DNA of 64,000 nt from DATEDA01 sp963820965 (GCA_963820965.1 CAWGCC010000057.1:1-64000); one strand, 5' to 3'. Numbered from the stretch's first letter, positions 47,697 through 56,082 are shown. The notes: generated by a model not told the origin, from the letters alone. Program-made: numbers and translations.

Positions 47697-47710
47697 GTGT
47701 CGACTGACGC
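47697..47710. promoter_or_regulatory. imperfect dyad GTGTC-GACT-GACGC
   Basis: One mismatch in the right arm. 165 bases upstream of the small secreted protein at 47875. Confidence 0.3.
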
Positions 47711-47874
47711 ACTCAGCGAACAACCGTACTCGCGGGGCTCGGCTCGGACGTTGAACGGACACTGATCGCGCGCAAAGTCTGCACCGTGACTTGCAGGCCG
47801 CGCGACGGTGGGTTCAGGTAAAGCCGCCGCCAGGTGCGTGAGCACTTAACCCAACCTCGATGAAAGGAAATGCC

Positions 47875-48090
47875 GTGCGTAAGATCGTTATTGCAATGAC
47901 TGCTGCTGTGCTCGGTGCAGCCGCTTCCACCGCTTTCGCGCAGCCCACCCTCGATACGTCGCCGAACCGCGTCTGGCGCAACGCGCCAGAGAGCACGGCT
48001 TTCGAGCAGCGCTCGGAAGGCGGGGCGGAAGAAGCGCGGCGGTTGATCCCGGCCTACGAGCAGGAGCAGCCGTTCACCTTTAATCCGTGA
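47875..48090 (+). CDS. small secreted protein of unknown function
   Basis: 71 residues: leader VRKIVIAMTAAVLGAAASTA ending at FAQ, then a short mature part (TLDTSPNRVWRNAPESTAFE, ARRLIPAYEQEQPFTFNP) with no cysteine. GTG 47875 has AAAGGAAA at good spacing; an in-frame ATG lies five codons upstream. The mature region ending in FNP resembles in style the small secreted proteins at 55.3-56.2 kb. Function unknown. Confidence 0.6.
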   Translation: MRKIVIAMTAAVLGAAASTAFAQPTLDTSPNRVWRNAPESTAFEQRSEGGAEEARRLIPAYEQEQPFTFNP

Positions 48091-48174
48091 GCGACTGGTG
48101 AAGTGGCAGGACGCCGGCGGAGGGATCAACTCCGTCGGCGCACCGGTCACCTCTGATCCGCTTCGAGCTCGGCC

Positions 48175-48882
48175 GTGTTCTTCAGCTTCCCATTGCTCGC
48201 CGCCCGGTGCCGTAGCCGCTTGATTACGGCGTTCGCGCGCTATCTCGCGCAGCCGGTCAAGCGCTATAGCCCTTCGACTGCCGCCGATCTGCAATCTCTC
48301 GCCCCAGTGCTTCGGCCGGGCGACGTTCTGCTCACGGACGGTAAGACCCGCATCGCGGCGTTGGTCAGACGCATCACCGGATCGACCTGGTCGCACGTCT
48401 CGATGTACGTCGGCCCGCTCGACGACGGGCCGGACCCGCGCTGCATCGTCGAGGCGGACATCGCGGCGGGCGTCAGAGCGGTGCCTCTCTCCGAATTCGA
48501 CGGGCTGCGTGTGCGCGCACTGCGTCCCGCGGGCCTTCGGGACACGGACCGACGCCGCGTTGCGGACTGGGTCGTCAGCCGGATCGGCGACGAGTACGAC
48601 ATCGCCCACGCCTGGACTCTCGCGCGGCGCTTGCTGGGACTCGCGTGGCCCGGCCGCATACCGACGCCGCCGCCCCACGCGACCAAGGGCGCCACGCGCT
48701 TCATCTGCTCGAGCCTGCTCGCGCAGGCGTTCGTGCTGGTCGGATGCCCGATCGTGCCCGTCCAAGGCGTGCGGGACGCCGGACTGCGTCACAGGTACGT
48801 CACGCCGCGCGATTTCGAGAGCGCGTCCGAGTTCGAGGTGGTCGGCGCAGCCGCTCGCGCCGTCACGAGGGCCTTGCATTGA
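48175..48882 (+). CDS. YiiX-like permuted papain-fold (NlpC/P60-type) protein
   Basis: 236 residues. LRPGDVLLTDGKTRIAALVR opens the domain, WSHVSMYVGPL supplies the catalytic His, ADIAAGVRAVPLSEFDGLRV follows, and GATRFICSSLLAQAFVLVG carries the nucleophile Cys: the order (His first, Cys last) of permuted YaeF/YiiX-type enzymes. These act on cell-wall peptides or lipids, though many are uncharacterised. An N-terminal part (FFSFPLLAARCRSRLITAFA) may be a weak membrane anchor. The start is uncertain. No clear operon partner. Confidence 0.72.
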   Translation: MFFSFPLLAARCRSRLITAFARYLAQPVKRYSPSTAADLQSLAPVLRPGDVLLTDGKTRIAALVRRITGSTWSHVSMYVGPLDDGPDPRCIVEADIAAGVRAVPLSEFDGLRVRALRPAGLRDTDRRRVADWVVSRIGDEYDIAHAWTLARRLLGLAWPGRIPTPPPHATKGATRFICSSLLAQAFVLVGCPIVPVQGVRDAGLRHRYVTPRDFESASEFEVVGAAARAVTRALH

Positions 48883-48936
48883 GCATCGTGTCAGCCGAAC
48901 CATAACGCCGCTGCGACGAACCATTGCCGCCGCAAT

Positions 48937-49249
48937 GGCCTGCGAAACTCAGGCGCGCGAACATTCTTCGCTCGCTCTTATCGAGCTCGCCAACCCGAGC
49001 CCTTACGGTCTCGGCTCGAGCGTATGGACGAGCGACGAAGCCGAGCGCCGGCGCGCAAGCGACGAGCTCGAGGCGGGGGTGACGTTCATCAACGCGATGG
49101 TGGTCTCGGATCCGCGCCTGCCGTTCGGCGGCGTGAAGCGCTCCGGCCATGGCCGGGAGCTCGCGCGCCACGGCATCCGCTAGTTCGTCAACGCCAAGGC
49201 GGTGTCCATCACCGCTCGCGCCTCGGGACGCGGCAGCGACACCGAGTAG
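48937..49249 (+). pseudogene. C-terminal fragment of an aldehyde dehydrogenase
   Basis: Reads LANPSPYGLGSSVWTSDEAE, DELEAGVTFINAMVVSDPRL, PFGGVKRSGHGRELARHGIR, then a TAG where functional genes have GAG, followed in frame by FVNAKAVSIT. This is the last fifth of an ALDH (PFGGxKxSGxGRE). The catalytic Cys and NAD-binding parts are absent, so it is dead both by truncation and by an internal stop. Confidence 0.7.
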
Positions 49250-49252
49250 GGC

Positions 49253-49300
49253 ATGAACGCCGCCGACCTTCTCGTGCGCGCCCTCAAGAACGAGGGGACA
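49253..49300 (+). pseudogene. N-terminal stub of an acetolactate-synthase-like gene
   Basis: MNAADLLVRALKNEG is the stereotyped start of TPP-dependent acetolactate-synthase-like proteins (MNAADLLVRALENEGVxxIFG). After 15 codons the sequence is unrelated. ALDH followed by such a gene is a known arrangement in related bacteria, so a deletion seems to have cut both. Confidence 0.45.
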
Positions 49301-49370
49301 CTAACAGAAACACGTTATAGGCGCGCTCACCGATCCTGATTAGCCTATCCCGTCACGGGAAACGCTGATC

Positions 49371-49709
49371 TTGATCAACTGCGGCACACACATCGAGTTG
49401 CAGATCGGGGGCGCGGGCCTTTGCAGCCCCGGCTTCATCGACATCGTTGTCGACGCGTTTGCCAGATTCGGCCCGAAGCCGCTGCTCGTCGTCTGCGACG
49501 GCGCGGCGGATGGCGACGGGTTAATCCAGGCGTACGACAACGGCCTGAAGCTCGCCGCGGTCGTGCGAGGGCGGGTCGCGATCATCCTTGGCGGCCGCGA
49601 GCCTACGGCGGCCGAGCGCTTGACCGAGCTGGCCGCGGCGAATCGCGGAACGATCGTGCGCTTGTTTCCGGACCTGCGGACGGCAAAGGCCTGGCTAGCC
49701 GTCGGTTGA
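49371..49709 (+). CDS. STAS-like small protein of unknown function
   Basis: 112 residues in an open frame: MINCGTHIELQIGGAGLCSP, FIDIVVDAFARFGPKPLLVV, CDGAADGDGLIQAYDNGLKL, VVRGRVAIILGGREPTAAER, and an end DLRTAKAWLAVG. The alternating strand-helix pattern and the final AxAWLxV resemble STAS/SpoIIAA-like domains, but this is a weak inference. The start (TTG) is uncertain. Cytoplasmic, no leader. No neighbour gives a functional hint. Confidence 0.5.
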   Translation: MINCGTHIELQIGGAGLCSPGFIDIVVDAFARFGPKPLLVVCDGAADGDGLIQAYDNGLKLAAVVRGRVAIILGGREPTAAERLTELAAANRGTIVRLFPDLRTAKAWLAVG

Positions 49710-49774
49710 CGCAAGCGGTCGTGAGTACGACGCGGAAGCGCGCCTTGGACGACTCACCTGAACTGCCCGCATCT

Positions 49775-49963
49775 TGGCCATACCTGATTAGCGACGAACC
49801 TCAGCTCGTCATTCCGGGGCCGCGTAGCGGAACCCGGAATCCAGGAATCGAGCGCGAGAAGTCTCTGGATTCCGGGTTCTGCCCTTACGGGCAGCCCCGG
49901 AATGACGGCATTCGGCGGACTGCTCGCTCGCTGGCTGAGCTTCGTCGCTAATCAGGTGGCCAT
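49775..49963. repeat. MITE/REP-like palindromic element of about 190 bp
   Basis: Outer arms TGGCCATACCTGATTAGCGA and, inverted at the right end, TCGCTAATCAGGTGGCCA; the arms extend inward over GACGAACCTCAGC. Inside, GTCATTCCGGGGCCGCGTAG at 49809 and GGCAGCCCCGGAATGACG at about 49890 are inverted relative to one another, with GGAATCCAG/CTGGATTCC nearer the centre. So most of the element can fold into one long hairpin. No coding frame. It is probably a non-autonomous repeat. Confidence 0.75.
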
Positions 49964-50090
49964 ATCGCCTCCGCGCAGCGACCGGAACGTCACGCGCACT
50001 TACCCCAGACGCCCAGCACGTCAAGATGACGAGTCCGTGCGCGAGAGCGACAGCGCACACATGCACGTTGCAATTGCCACACACGCGGCC

Positions 50091-50102
50091 GTCGCTTGAC
50101 AC
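50091..50102. promoter_or_regulatory. partial dyad GTC-GCTT-GACACA
   Basis: Core GTC-N4-GAC with a full right arm GACACA, 69-80 bases before the FAD oxidoreductase start, the same distance as the better dyads. Confidence 0.35.
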
Positions 50103-50170
50103 AGCCCTGAGGCCGGCGGCATGCACGCTTCGCCACGGAAACGGCCGCCCACCCTTGGTCTGATCCGCAG

Positions 50171-51559
50171 ATGACAGAGCCCCTTGCAAGCTTCGACGCC
50201 ATCATCGTCGGTACCGGCCAGGCCGGTCCGGCCCTCGCCGCGCGACTGTCCGGCGCAGGCTGGAAAGTCGCCGTGGTCGAGAAGCACAGCTTCGGAGGGA
50301 CTTGCGTCAACAACGGGTGCACGCCGACGAAGGCGATGGTCGCGAGCGCTTACGCCGCGCATGTCGCGAGGCGCGCCGCCGACTATGGCGTGCTCTTGGA
50401 CGCCATGCCGCGCATCGACATGAAGCGTGTCCAGGCGCGGAAGGACGAAATCGTCGGCAAGTCCAGCCACGGCGTCGAGAAATGGATGGAAGGCCTGAGA
50501 GGCGCCACGGTCTACCGCGGACACGCGCGCTTCGTCGGTCGCACGGACATCCAGGTGGGCGCGCAGATCCTGCGCGCGGACAAGATCTTCCTCGATGTCG
50601 GCGGCCGGCCGCTGATCCCCAACATGCCGGGGCTCGATACGGTGCCCTACCTGACGAACGTGTCGATGATGGATCTCGACTTCGTCCCGCCGCACCTCGT
50701 CGTCGTCGGCGGAAGCTACGTGGGACTGGAGTTCGCGCAGATGTTCCGCCGCTTCGGCAGCGGCGTCACCGTCGTGGAGATGGGGCCGCGCCTGGTGGCT
50801 CGGGAAGATGAGGACGTCTCCCTGGAGATCCAGGGCTTCCTGCGCGCCGAAGGCATTGAACTGCGGCTCGACGCGGAGTGCGTCAGTGTGCAGAAGGAGG
50901 CCGAGGGACTCTCCGTCGGTCTGAGCTGCAAGACGGGCGCCCCCCGCGAGCCCGGGACCCATTTGCTGCTCGCCGTCGGCCGGGTGCCCAATACCGACGA
51001 TCTCGGCCTGGACGCCGCCGGGATCACGACCGACAAACGGGGCTACATCGAGGTCGACGAAGCGCTTCGCACCTCCAATCCGCAGGTCTGGGCGCTGGGC
51101 GACTGCAACGGCAAGGGCGCCTTCACCCACACCGCTTACAACGACTACGAGATCGTCGCCGACAACCTGCTCTCGAACGCCGGCCGCAAGCACACCGACC
51201 GGCTGCCCGTGTACGCGCTCTACACCGACCCGCCGCTCGGGCGGATCGGCCTTTCAGAGAAAGAGATAAAGGAGAAGGGCATAAAGGCGCTGGTCGGGAA
51301 GCGGCCCATGTCCCGGGTCGCGCGCGCGGTGGAGAAGGGAGAAACCCGCGGCTTCCTCAAGATCCACGTGGAGCAAGGGTCGCAACGCATTTTGGGTGCC
51401 GCGCTCCTCGGCACCGGGGCGGATGAAGCCGTCCATTCGCTCCTCGAAGCCGTGTACGCGGGCATGCCGTACACCGAATTCCAGCGCCACGTGCGCATCC
51501 ACCCCACCGTGAGCGAGCTTCTGCCGACGGTCCTGGAAGACCTGGCACCCGTCGCATGA
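50171..51559 (+). CDS. FAD-dependent pyridine nucleotide-disulfide oxidoreductase, copy 2
   Basis: An intact 462-residue protein of the mercuric-reductase/lipoamide-dehydrogenase class. FDAIIVGTGQAGPALAARLS binds FAD, FGGTCVNNGCTPTKAMVASA holds the redox Cys pair, VVVGGSYVGLEFAQMFRRFG binds NAD(P), RGYIEVDEALRTSNPQVWAL precedes GDCNGKGAFTHTAYNDYEIV, and the dimer domain ends FQRHVRIHPTVSELLPTVLE. There is no N-terminal metal domain and no C-terminal Cys pair as in MerA, so the disulfide substrate is unknown. The length is normal for the family. A truncated VOC gene follows, as in copy 1. Confidence 0.88.
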   Translation: MTEPLASFDAIIVGTGQAGPALAARLSGAGWKVAVVEKHSFGGTCVNNGCTPTKAMVASAYAAHVARRAADYGVLLDAMPRIDMKRVQARKDEIVGKSSHGVEKWMEGLRGATVYRGHARFVGRTDIQVGAQILRADKIFLDVGGRPLIPNMPGLDTVPYLTNVSMMDLDFVPPHLVVVGGSYVGLEFAQMFRRFGSGVTVVEMGPRLVAREDEDVSLEIQGFLRAEGIELRLDAECVSVQKEAEGLSVGLSCKTGAPREPGTHLLLAVGRVPNTDDLGLDAAGITTDKRGYIEVDEALRTSNPQVWALGDCNGKGAFTHTAYNDYEIVADNLLSNAGRKHTDRLPVYALYTDPPLGRIGLSEKEIKEKGIKALVGKRPMSRVARAVEKGETRGFLKIHVEQGSQRILGAALLGTGADEAVHSLLEAVYAGMPYTEFQRHVRIHPTVSELLPTVLEDLAPVA

Positions 51560-51574
51560 GGCGCCCCGGAAACC

Positions 51575-51650
51575 ATGACCAGTACTCGGCTGCACAGCGA
51601 AACTGCGATCGAGACCCGAGAGCGCGGACCGTCGACATGAAGCTCGAGGT
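51575..51650 (+). pseudogene. N-terminal stub of a VOC-family gene
   Basis: ATGACCAGTACTCGGCTGCA at 51575 and CGTCGACATGAAGCTCGAGG near 51,630 match the first 75 bases of the VOC gene at 33301 (HSExA, TVDxKLEV). After KLEV the sequence is unrelated. It keeps the oxidoreductase-then-VOC order. Confidence 0.5.
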
Positions 51651-51769
51651 GTTCCACGGGACGGGCCGGCGCATTCGCTCGCTGCCTATCACGATCCACA
51701 AGCGTCCTTAGACCGACAAGTCAGAGCAGCCCTTTCTTGCTCCCGGCGGAATCCGCGAGCGGAGCACTT

Positions 51770-51855
51770 CTGCATCATGCCGGCGCTGACCAATGTGATG
51801 TTTCCGGCTAGCGCAAGCGAATTCTCAAGCTGCCTGTGGGGGGCCAGGCGCGGGA
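51770..51855 (+). pseudogene. C-terminal stub of a molybdenum hydroxylase large subunit
   Basis: MPALTNVMFPAS then, one frame over, RILKLPVGGQARE matches the end of the IorB-like protein (VMPALTNAIYAATGKRIRKLPVGEQTR). Only about 28 codons survive, 45 bases before the FixJ-like regulator. Confidence 0.55.
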
Positions 51856-51898
51856 AGGCCAAGTTGAAGGACCCGCTAGTGGGCGTACCATCGCGCGG

Positions 51899-52540
51899 AT
51901 GGCACATCCGCAAGACCACATCGTTTTCATCGTGGACGACGATCGTCGGATCCGCGAAGCGTTGTCCGAGCTTCTTTCGAGCTTCGATATGCACGCGGTC
52001 GCGTTCGGTTCCGCTGCCGAGTACATGGCGTATCCGAAGCCCGACGTCCCGGCTTGCCTGGTTCTGGATGTGGAGCTTCCGGACATCAACGGACTGGATC
52101 TCCAAAGCCAGATCGCGCAGGGCAATCACCCGCAGATCGTGTTCATCACCGGACATGGCGACATTCCCTCTTCCGTGCGCGCGATCAAGGCGGGCGCGGT
52201 CGACTTCCTGACCAAGCCGTTCAAGGAGGCGGACCTGATGCGGGCGATCAATGCAGCCCTCGCGCAGGATCGCGACGCCAGGCGGAAGAGAGCCGAGCTG
52301 GCCGAGTTGCATCAGCGCCTTTCGTCCCTGACGCCACGCGAGCGGGAGGTGCTGCCGCTGGTCGTGAGCGGCCTTCTCAACAAGCAGGCCGCGGCCGAGC
52401 TCGGCATCAGCGAGGTCACGCTCCAGATTCATCGCGGCAACATCATGAAGAAGATGGAGGCCGGATCGCTTGCCGAGCTGGTGAGAATGGCCGGGGCGCT
52501 CGAGATACCGATGACCCACTCCCGGCATCCGCAACGATGA
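51899..52540 (+). CDS. FixJ-like LuxR-type response regulator
   Basis: An intact 213-residue regulator. Receiver: HIVFIVDDDRRIREALSELL (acidic pocket), CLVLDVELPDINGLDLQSQI (acceptor Asp in VLDVELPD), VFITGHGDIPSSVRAIKAGA, DFLTKPFKEADL (Lys). HTH: LSSLTPREREVLPLVVSGLL, AAAELGISEVTLQIHRGNIM. Typical of FixJ/TodT/StyR-type regulators that respond to a membrane kinase. It is convergent with the MASE4 kinase, whose end overlaps it by about 100 bases. The damaged sister is at 43950. Confidence 0.87.
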   Translation: MAHPQDHIVFIVDDDRRIREALSELLSSFDMHAVAFGSAAEYMAYPKPDVPACLVLDVELPDINGLDLQSQIAQGNHPQIVFITGHGDIPSSVRAIKAGAVDFLTKPFKEADLMRAINAALAQDRDARRKRAELAELHQRLSSLTPREREVLPLVVSGLLNKQAAAELGISEVTLQIHRGNIMKKMEAGSLAELVRMAGALEIPMTHSRHPQR

Positions 52541-54226
52541 TCGAGCCGTCAGCGGCGGACGCCGGATTATTGGCGTGCAAGGTGAATTGAAATACGGCGC
52601 CCCGGGGAGTGTTCGGGGCAAACCACAGCCGGCCTTCGTGGGCCTCGATGATCGCACGGCAAATCGACAGGCCCATCCCCATGCCGTCGGATTTGGTCGT
52701 GAAGAGCGGGTTGAATATCCGATCGACGTCCTGCGAGCTGATTCCTGTCCCGGTGTCCGCAACCGATACCATTACGCGGTCGCCTTCGTACGCCTCGGAC
52801 TTGACGCTCAGGATCCTCGGCTCATCCTTGGCCGCCATCGCGTCGATGGCGTTCATGATCAGGTTGAGAAGCACCTGCTGCAGCTGAACTCGATTTCCTC
52901 GTACCTCCGGCAGCTGCCTGTTCGGCTCGGCCTGGACGAGTATCCGGTGCTTCTGCAGATCGCCACGCTCCAGGGCAAGCGCTTCCTGGATGAGCTCGTT
53001 GAGGTCGAACGAGGTTCTTGTCCTGGACGTCGTTCTTGAAGTTCGCGCGAATGCTTCCGACCACCGCTCCCGCGCGATGGCCGTCCGCGACGATTCGCTT
53101 GAATGCCTCCTTGGCCTTGTCGAGATTGGGCGTCGAGCGATCAAGAAAGCGCAAGCCCGCATCGGCACGTCGTGACCATCGCAGTCAACGGCTGTCTGAC
53201 CTCGTGAGCGATCGTCGCCGCGACGGCGTCCCCGGTCATCAGCCGCGCCTCACGCTCGCGACGCTGGGCAAGGACCGCGCCGAGCAGCCTCGCGTAGAGC
53301 GTCGTTATCTCGTACAGCAGGACAATCAGGACGATACTGCTGGATAAGAACCCGATGACCCGGACGGCATACCAGCCGACGCTGAAGCGCGTCGGATCCG
53401 GGTAGTAGCTCAGAGGTATCTCTATCGAAGTACAGGAACATCACGACCATCAACCAAAGATCGAGCACCGAGCGTCGCCGGATCCAGAGCACGACGAGGG
53501 CGGAAATACTTAGCAACGCGACGGGCGCCCCAACAGTAGGGCCACAGCGGGCTGAAGACGGAGTGGAATCGAGCATCACGCGCGGCAATAGCGCTTCGCC
53601 CGCTATGCAAAGAAATGCCGCCGCCGAGACGAGGGCCGCCGTCAAGGCGACACTCAGGGCGATCTCCGCACGCACCGTGCCCTGCCAGAATCGCTTGTTG
53701 GGATCCGCATCCTTCAAGAAGGCATAGCCGATGACGAACAGGGGAAAGCCGCAGTGCTGGAAGAAGTAGAGCCATGACGTACTCTGCATGCCGCCCATCA
53801 GGCCCGCTCGGCGCAAACACACCCGGAAACACCAGGATCCACGGGATCAGGATGAGCGCCGTGAAGAGATATCCACTCGCGATCACGAGGATGGCACGCG
53901 AGCGCAGGATGGAGAACTGGGCGTACAGGAGGATCGCGGTGATCGAATCGCACACGAACATCGCCGTCGCATAGGCCGGGACGAAAGCGTCGACCCGGCC
54001 AAGCTGGACGCCCTTGAGCGGACCAACGGTGATCAAGGCAAAGACGACCAATATGCCGAGGACGACGGCAAGAGCCAGCCGCTTTTGCGCCGGACTTGGC
54101 GACAAGGTCGAGAGGATGAAATGCTGTTCCTCTGGGACTGCGGCGTCGGTTTTCAGCATCGCAGCGGTTCTTTGCGGCACCGGCAAGGCGAGTCCCAAGC
54201 GATAGGGTGATTGCGCGCTCTGCCAT
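52443..54226 (-). CDS. MASE4-type membrane histidine kinase, copy 2 (frameshifted)
   Basis: Sister of 44513-46168, about 590 residues after bridging slips near 54,190, 53,800, 53,400 and 53,170. MAERAITLS opens it; membrane segments include LALAVVLGILVVFALITVGP, ATAMFVCDSITAILLYAQFS, ILVIASGYLFTALILIPWIL and YFFQHCGFPLFVIGYAFLKD. HisKA is GDAVAATIAHEVRQPLTAMV; HATPase is QLQQVLLNLIMNAIDAMAAK, VADTGTGISSQDVDRIFNPL and GMGMGLSICRAIIEAHEGRL. Copy 1 stops at NNPASAAG, while this one reads through about 28 more codons into the antisense of the regulator. It probably phosphorylates the 51899 regulator. Confidence 0.82.
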
Positions 54227-54473
54227 CAGCAAGCGTGCGACGCAGCGCAGGCATCTTTGCCAGTAGGCTATTCACGCTTGTTAAGCCGCCGCCCGCTTTC
54301 CCCGTTCGATGGGGAAAGTCTAGAGCGCCAGGCGGGCGAGCGGCAGCGAAATTACCCGCCGCTCACCCACGAAACAGGATTGTTGCAAGAATAGTACGTC
54401 GCAAGACCGCGATGGCCGAAGGGCAGTCCGCAGGCCCGACTCGCAGCCGCGTCGCGCCGAAGCTGTGCCTCCT

Positions 54474-54860
54474 TCACCCGCGGGAACGCCGTAGAGCGTC
54501 GCTGACCGCCGCGAGCAACTCCGGGCCCTGGAATGGCTTCGTGAAGCAGCGCGGGTTGCTTCCCCCAAGGGGCGGCAATCGCTTCAGCGTGTCGGGGTAA
54601 CCGGTGATCAGGATGGTCGGCAACCCGGGGCATGCCGCATTCACCAGCCGTAGCAGCTCAAAACCGTCCATGCTCGGCATGTCGATGTCCGAGATCAGGC
54701 AATCGATCTCCGGCAGACAACCGCTGTCCAGTAGTGCTGCGGCAGACGTAAACAGACGAACGCCATAGTCGGCGGATTCGAGGAGATATTCAAGCGACCG
54801 CAGAATGCGGTGATCATCATCGACTACGGCAACGACGAGGCCGGAAGGCTGGTGAGTCAT
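54474..54860 (-). CDS. stand-alone receiver-domain protein
   Basis: An intact 128-residue single receiver of FixJ type: LVVAVVDDDHRILRSLEYLL, CLISDIDMPSMDGFELLRLV (acceptor Asp in SDIDMP), PTILITGYPDTLKRLPPLGG, RCFTKPFQGPELLAAVSDAL (conserved Lys). There is no output domain. It may act as a phosphate sink or phosphotransfer protein for the hybrid kinases. It is divergent from nothing nearby. A stub of a paralogue is at 14797. Confidence 0.82.
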   Translation of the reverse strand: MTHQPSGLVVAVVDDDHRILRSLEYLLESADYGVRLFTSAAALLDSGCLPEIDCLISDIDMPSMDGFELLRLVNAACPGLPTILITGYPDTLKRLPPLGGSNPRCFTKPFQGPELLAAVSDALRRSRG

Positions 54861-55198
54861 GGAGTCCTAGTGTGCTGAGTCGTTAATGCGCTGAACCAGT
54901 AGTGTCCCAACGTTCGATACCCGATCGTCTCTAAACCATTGAGCATGAGGCAGAAACGGGATTCTCTGCGTGTCACCGACGCGAGCCTCGGCAAGTGAAT
55001 CTCGGACTCACGACACTAGCTGTGAAGCGCCGAATTTGCTACCACTCGCATTCTGACGGAGCGATACGCGGGCGTAACTAATAGAAACACGTGATAGCGC
55101 TCAACCCTCAATCGGGAGGAGCATGCCCCAGAGCTGGCGGGGCTTGGTACTGCAGGTAAGGCGGCGTTCCAGCGCTGACCAGGAGGGACGTCACGCAT
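54861..55198. other. intergenic region, no gene; repeated AACACGT motif
   Basis: About 340 bases without a gene. Around 55,076-55,110 it carries ACTAATAGAAACACGTGATA followed by GCGCTCA, matched at 49,303-49,330 by ACTAACAGAAACACGTTATA and GCGCTCA. In both places it follows a deletion edge or precedes a stub. Confidence 0.35.
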
Positions 55199-55245
55199 GT
55201 CCGACGCCAAACCAACAGTGCTCGTCGTCGATGACGCGATCTCGG
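55199..55245 (+). pseudogene. N-terminal stub of a response regulator
   Basis: MSDAKPTVLVVDDAISV is the standard opening of a receiver with its acidic pair, but after about 16 codons the sequence no longer resembles one. Probably the front of a deleted regulator gene. Confidence 0.4.
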
Positions 55246-55287
55246 TGACGGCCGGCGACGTGCCGGTGCGCTCAATCCGGGACGCCA

Positions 55288-55590
55288 TCAGCCGTAGCTC
55301 CGCGGCACCGGTGTGCGCGACGGGCAGAGGGCGCGGGGAACCGTGGTGTCGTAGAACCACCGAGGAAACTCGCCGGTCCACGGTTCCGACCGCGAGCCGT
55401 CCACGGCGAAGTCGTGTGCGAACTCGACACGGTCGCAGACGAATGGCGGTACCTCGTGGGCCCCGACGAATCGGTCGCTCTGGCTTGCCATGGAACAGAC
55501 CGAAGAGACCACGAGGAGCGTGACACCGAGCACGCGCGCGATCGAACGAGCCTGCGCTTGTCGGGAGCTTCTGACTCGAACTGTCGGCAT
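55288..55590 (-). CDS. small secreted protein of unknown function
   Basis: 100 residues: MPTVRVRSSRQAQARSIARV then a leader core LGVTLLVVSSVCSMAS, and a mature part FVGAHEVPPFVCDRVEFAHD, AVDGSRSEPWTGEFPRWFYD. The ATG has AGGAG seven bases upstream. It is the last of three minus-strand genes for small exported proteins. No family recognised. Confidence 0.5.
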   Translation of the reverse strand: MPTVRVRSSRQAQARSIARVLGVTLLVVSSVCSMASQSDRFVGAHEVPPFVCDRVEFAHDFAVDGSRSEPWTGEFPRWFYDTTVPRALCPSRTPVPRSYG

Positions 55591-55607
55591 GGCGATACTC
55601 CTGAGGC

Positions 55608-55880
55608 TCAGCGAGGATTCGCCGGCAGCCTGCAGTTGGCCCAGGGGTTGCTGTACAGCCCGCCCGATGCCTGGGGGTTGTCCGCGTACCAGATGCTGAC
55701 CGGCTCGCTCGGGCACTCGGGCCGCTTGGCAGTGAGCTGCCGTGAAACGCTCGCCCCGTCCAGGGTCAACCCCGGGGATGGTGTCCTTCCGTCCTCGGCG
55801 AGTGCGGGGGTGCAGCTGACGGTGAGGGCGGCGAGCGCTGCCAGCGCTCGCATGCCCCGGAACCCGGTGATCCTATTCAT
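55608..55880 (-). CDS. small secreted protein of unknown function
   Basis: 90 residues: leader MNRITGFRGMRALAALAALT ending near ALAED, then DGASVSRQLTAKRPECPSEP, VSIWYADNPQASGGLYSNPW, ANCRLPANPR with two cysteines in the mature part. A strong AAAGGAG precedes the ATG. It is tandem with 55288 and 56083 and exported like them. Confidence 0.58.
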   Translation of the reverse strand: MNRITGFRGMRALAALAALTVSCTPALAEDGRTPSPGLTLDGASVSRQLTAKRPECPSEPVSIWYADNPQASGGLYSNPWANCRLPANPR

Positions 55881-56082
55881 CTTGCGCTCCTTTCGGTTGG
55901 TTACAGCGTTAAGGCCGGATGGGGTGCGGCCCAATCCCGCTGTAGTAGCTCGCGCAGCCGGCTGCGATCTACGCGACGGCGATCGCGCCCAGTGCTCCTG
56001 TCGACATCGGCATCGCCTTCGGCTGGATGCCCCGCCACCGACGTTGCGATGTCGCGTGGCGGGATCGCTCGCTTGCACTAGC

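Larger units (their letters stand above)
47417..47874. other. intergenic region with two dyads
   Basis: About 460 bases with no gene I can support, between the divergent MaoC gene and a small secreted-protein gene. It contains GTCATTGGACGACC near 47,479 and the two dyads listed separately. Confidence 0.35.
49710..50170. other. intergenic region holding a MITE-like repeat
   Basis: About 460 bases without a gene. The left half is the inverted-repeat element at 49775-49963; the right part carries the half dyad 69-80 bases before the oxidoreductase start. Confidence 0.5.

Noticed and set aside
49809..50189. Minus-strand open frame across the palindromic element
   Set aside because: It crosses the inverted repeat and has no protein features; the region is better explained as a non-coding repeat.
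33292..51559. Calling the two FAD oxidoreductases mercuric reductase (merA)
   Set aside because: No N-terminal metal domain, no C-terminal cysteine pair and no mer neighbours; only the general disulfide-oxidoreductase class is supported.
55975..56000. TGTCGACA near 55,985 as another regulon dyad
   Set aside because: It has no four-base spacer, so it does not fit the TGTC-N4-GACA pattern.
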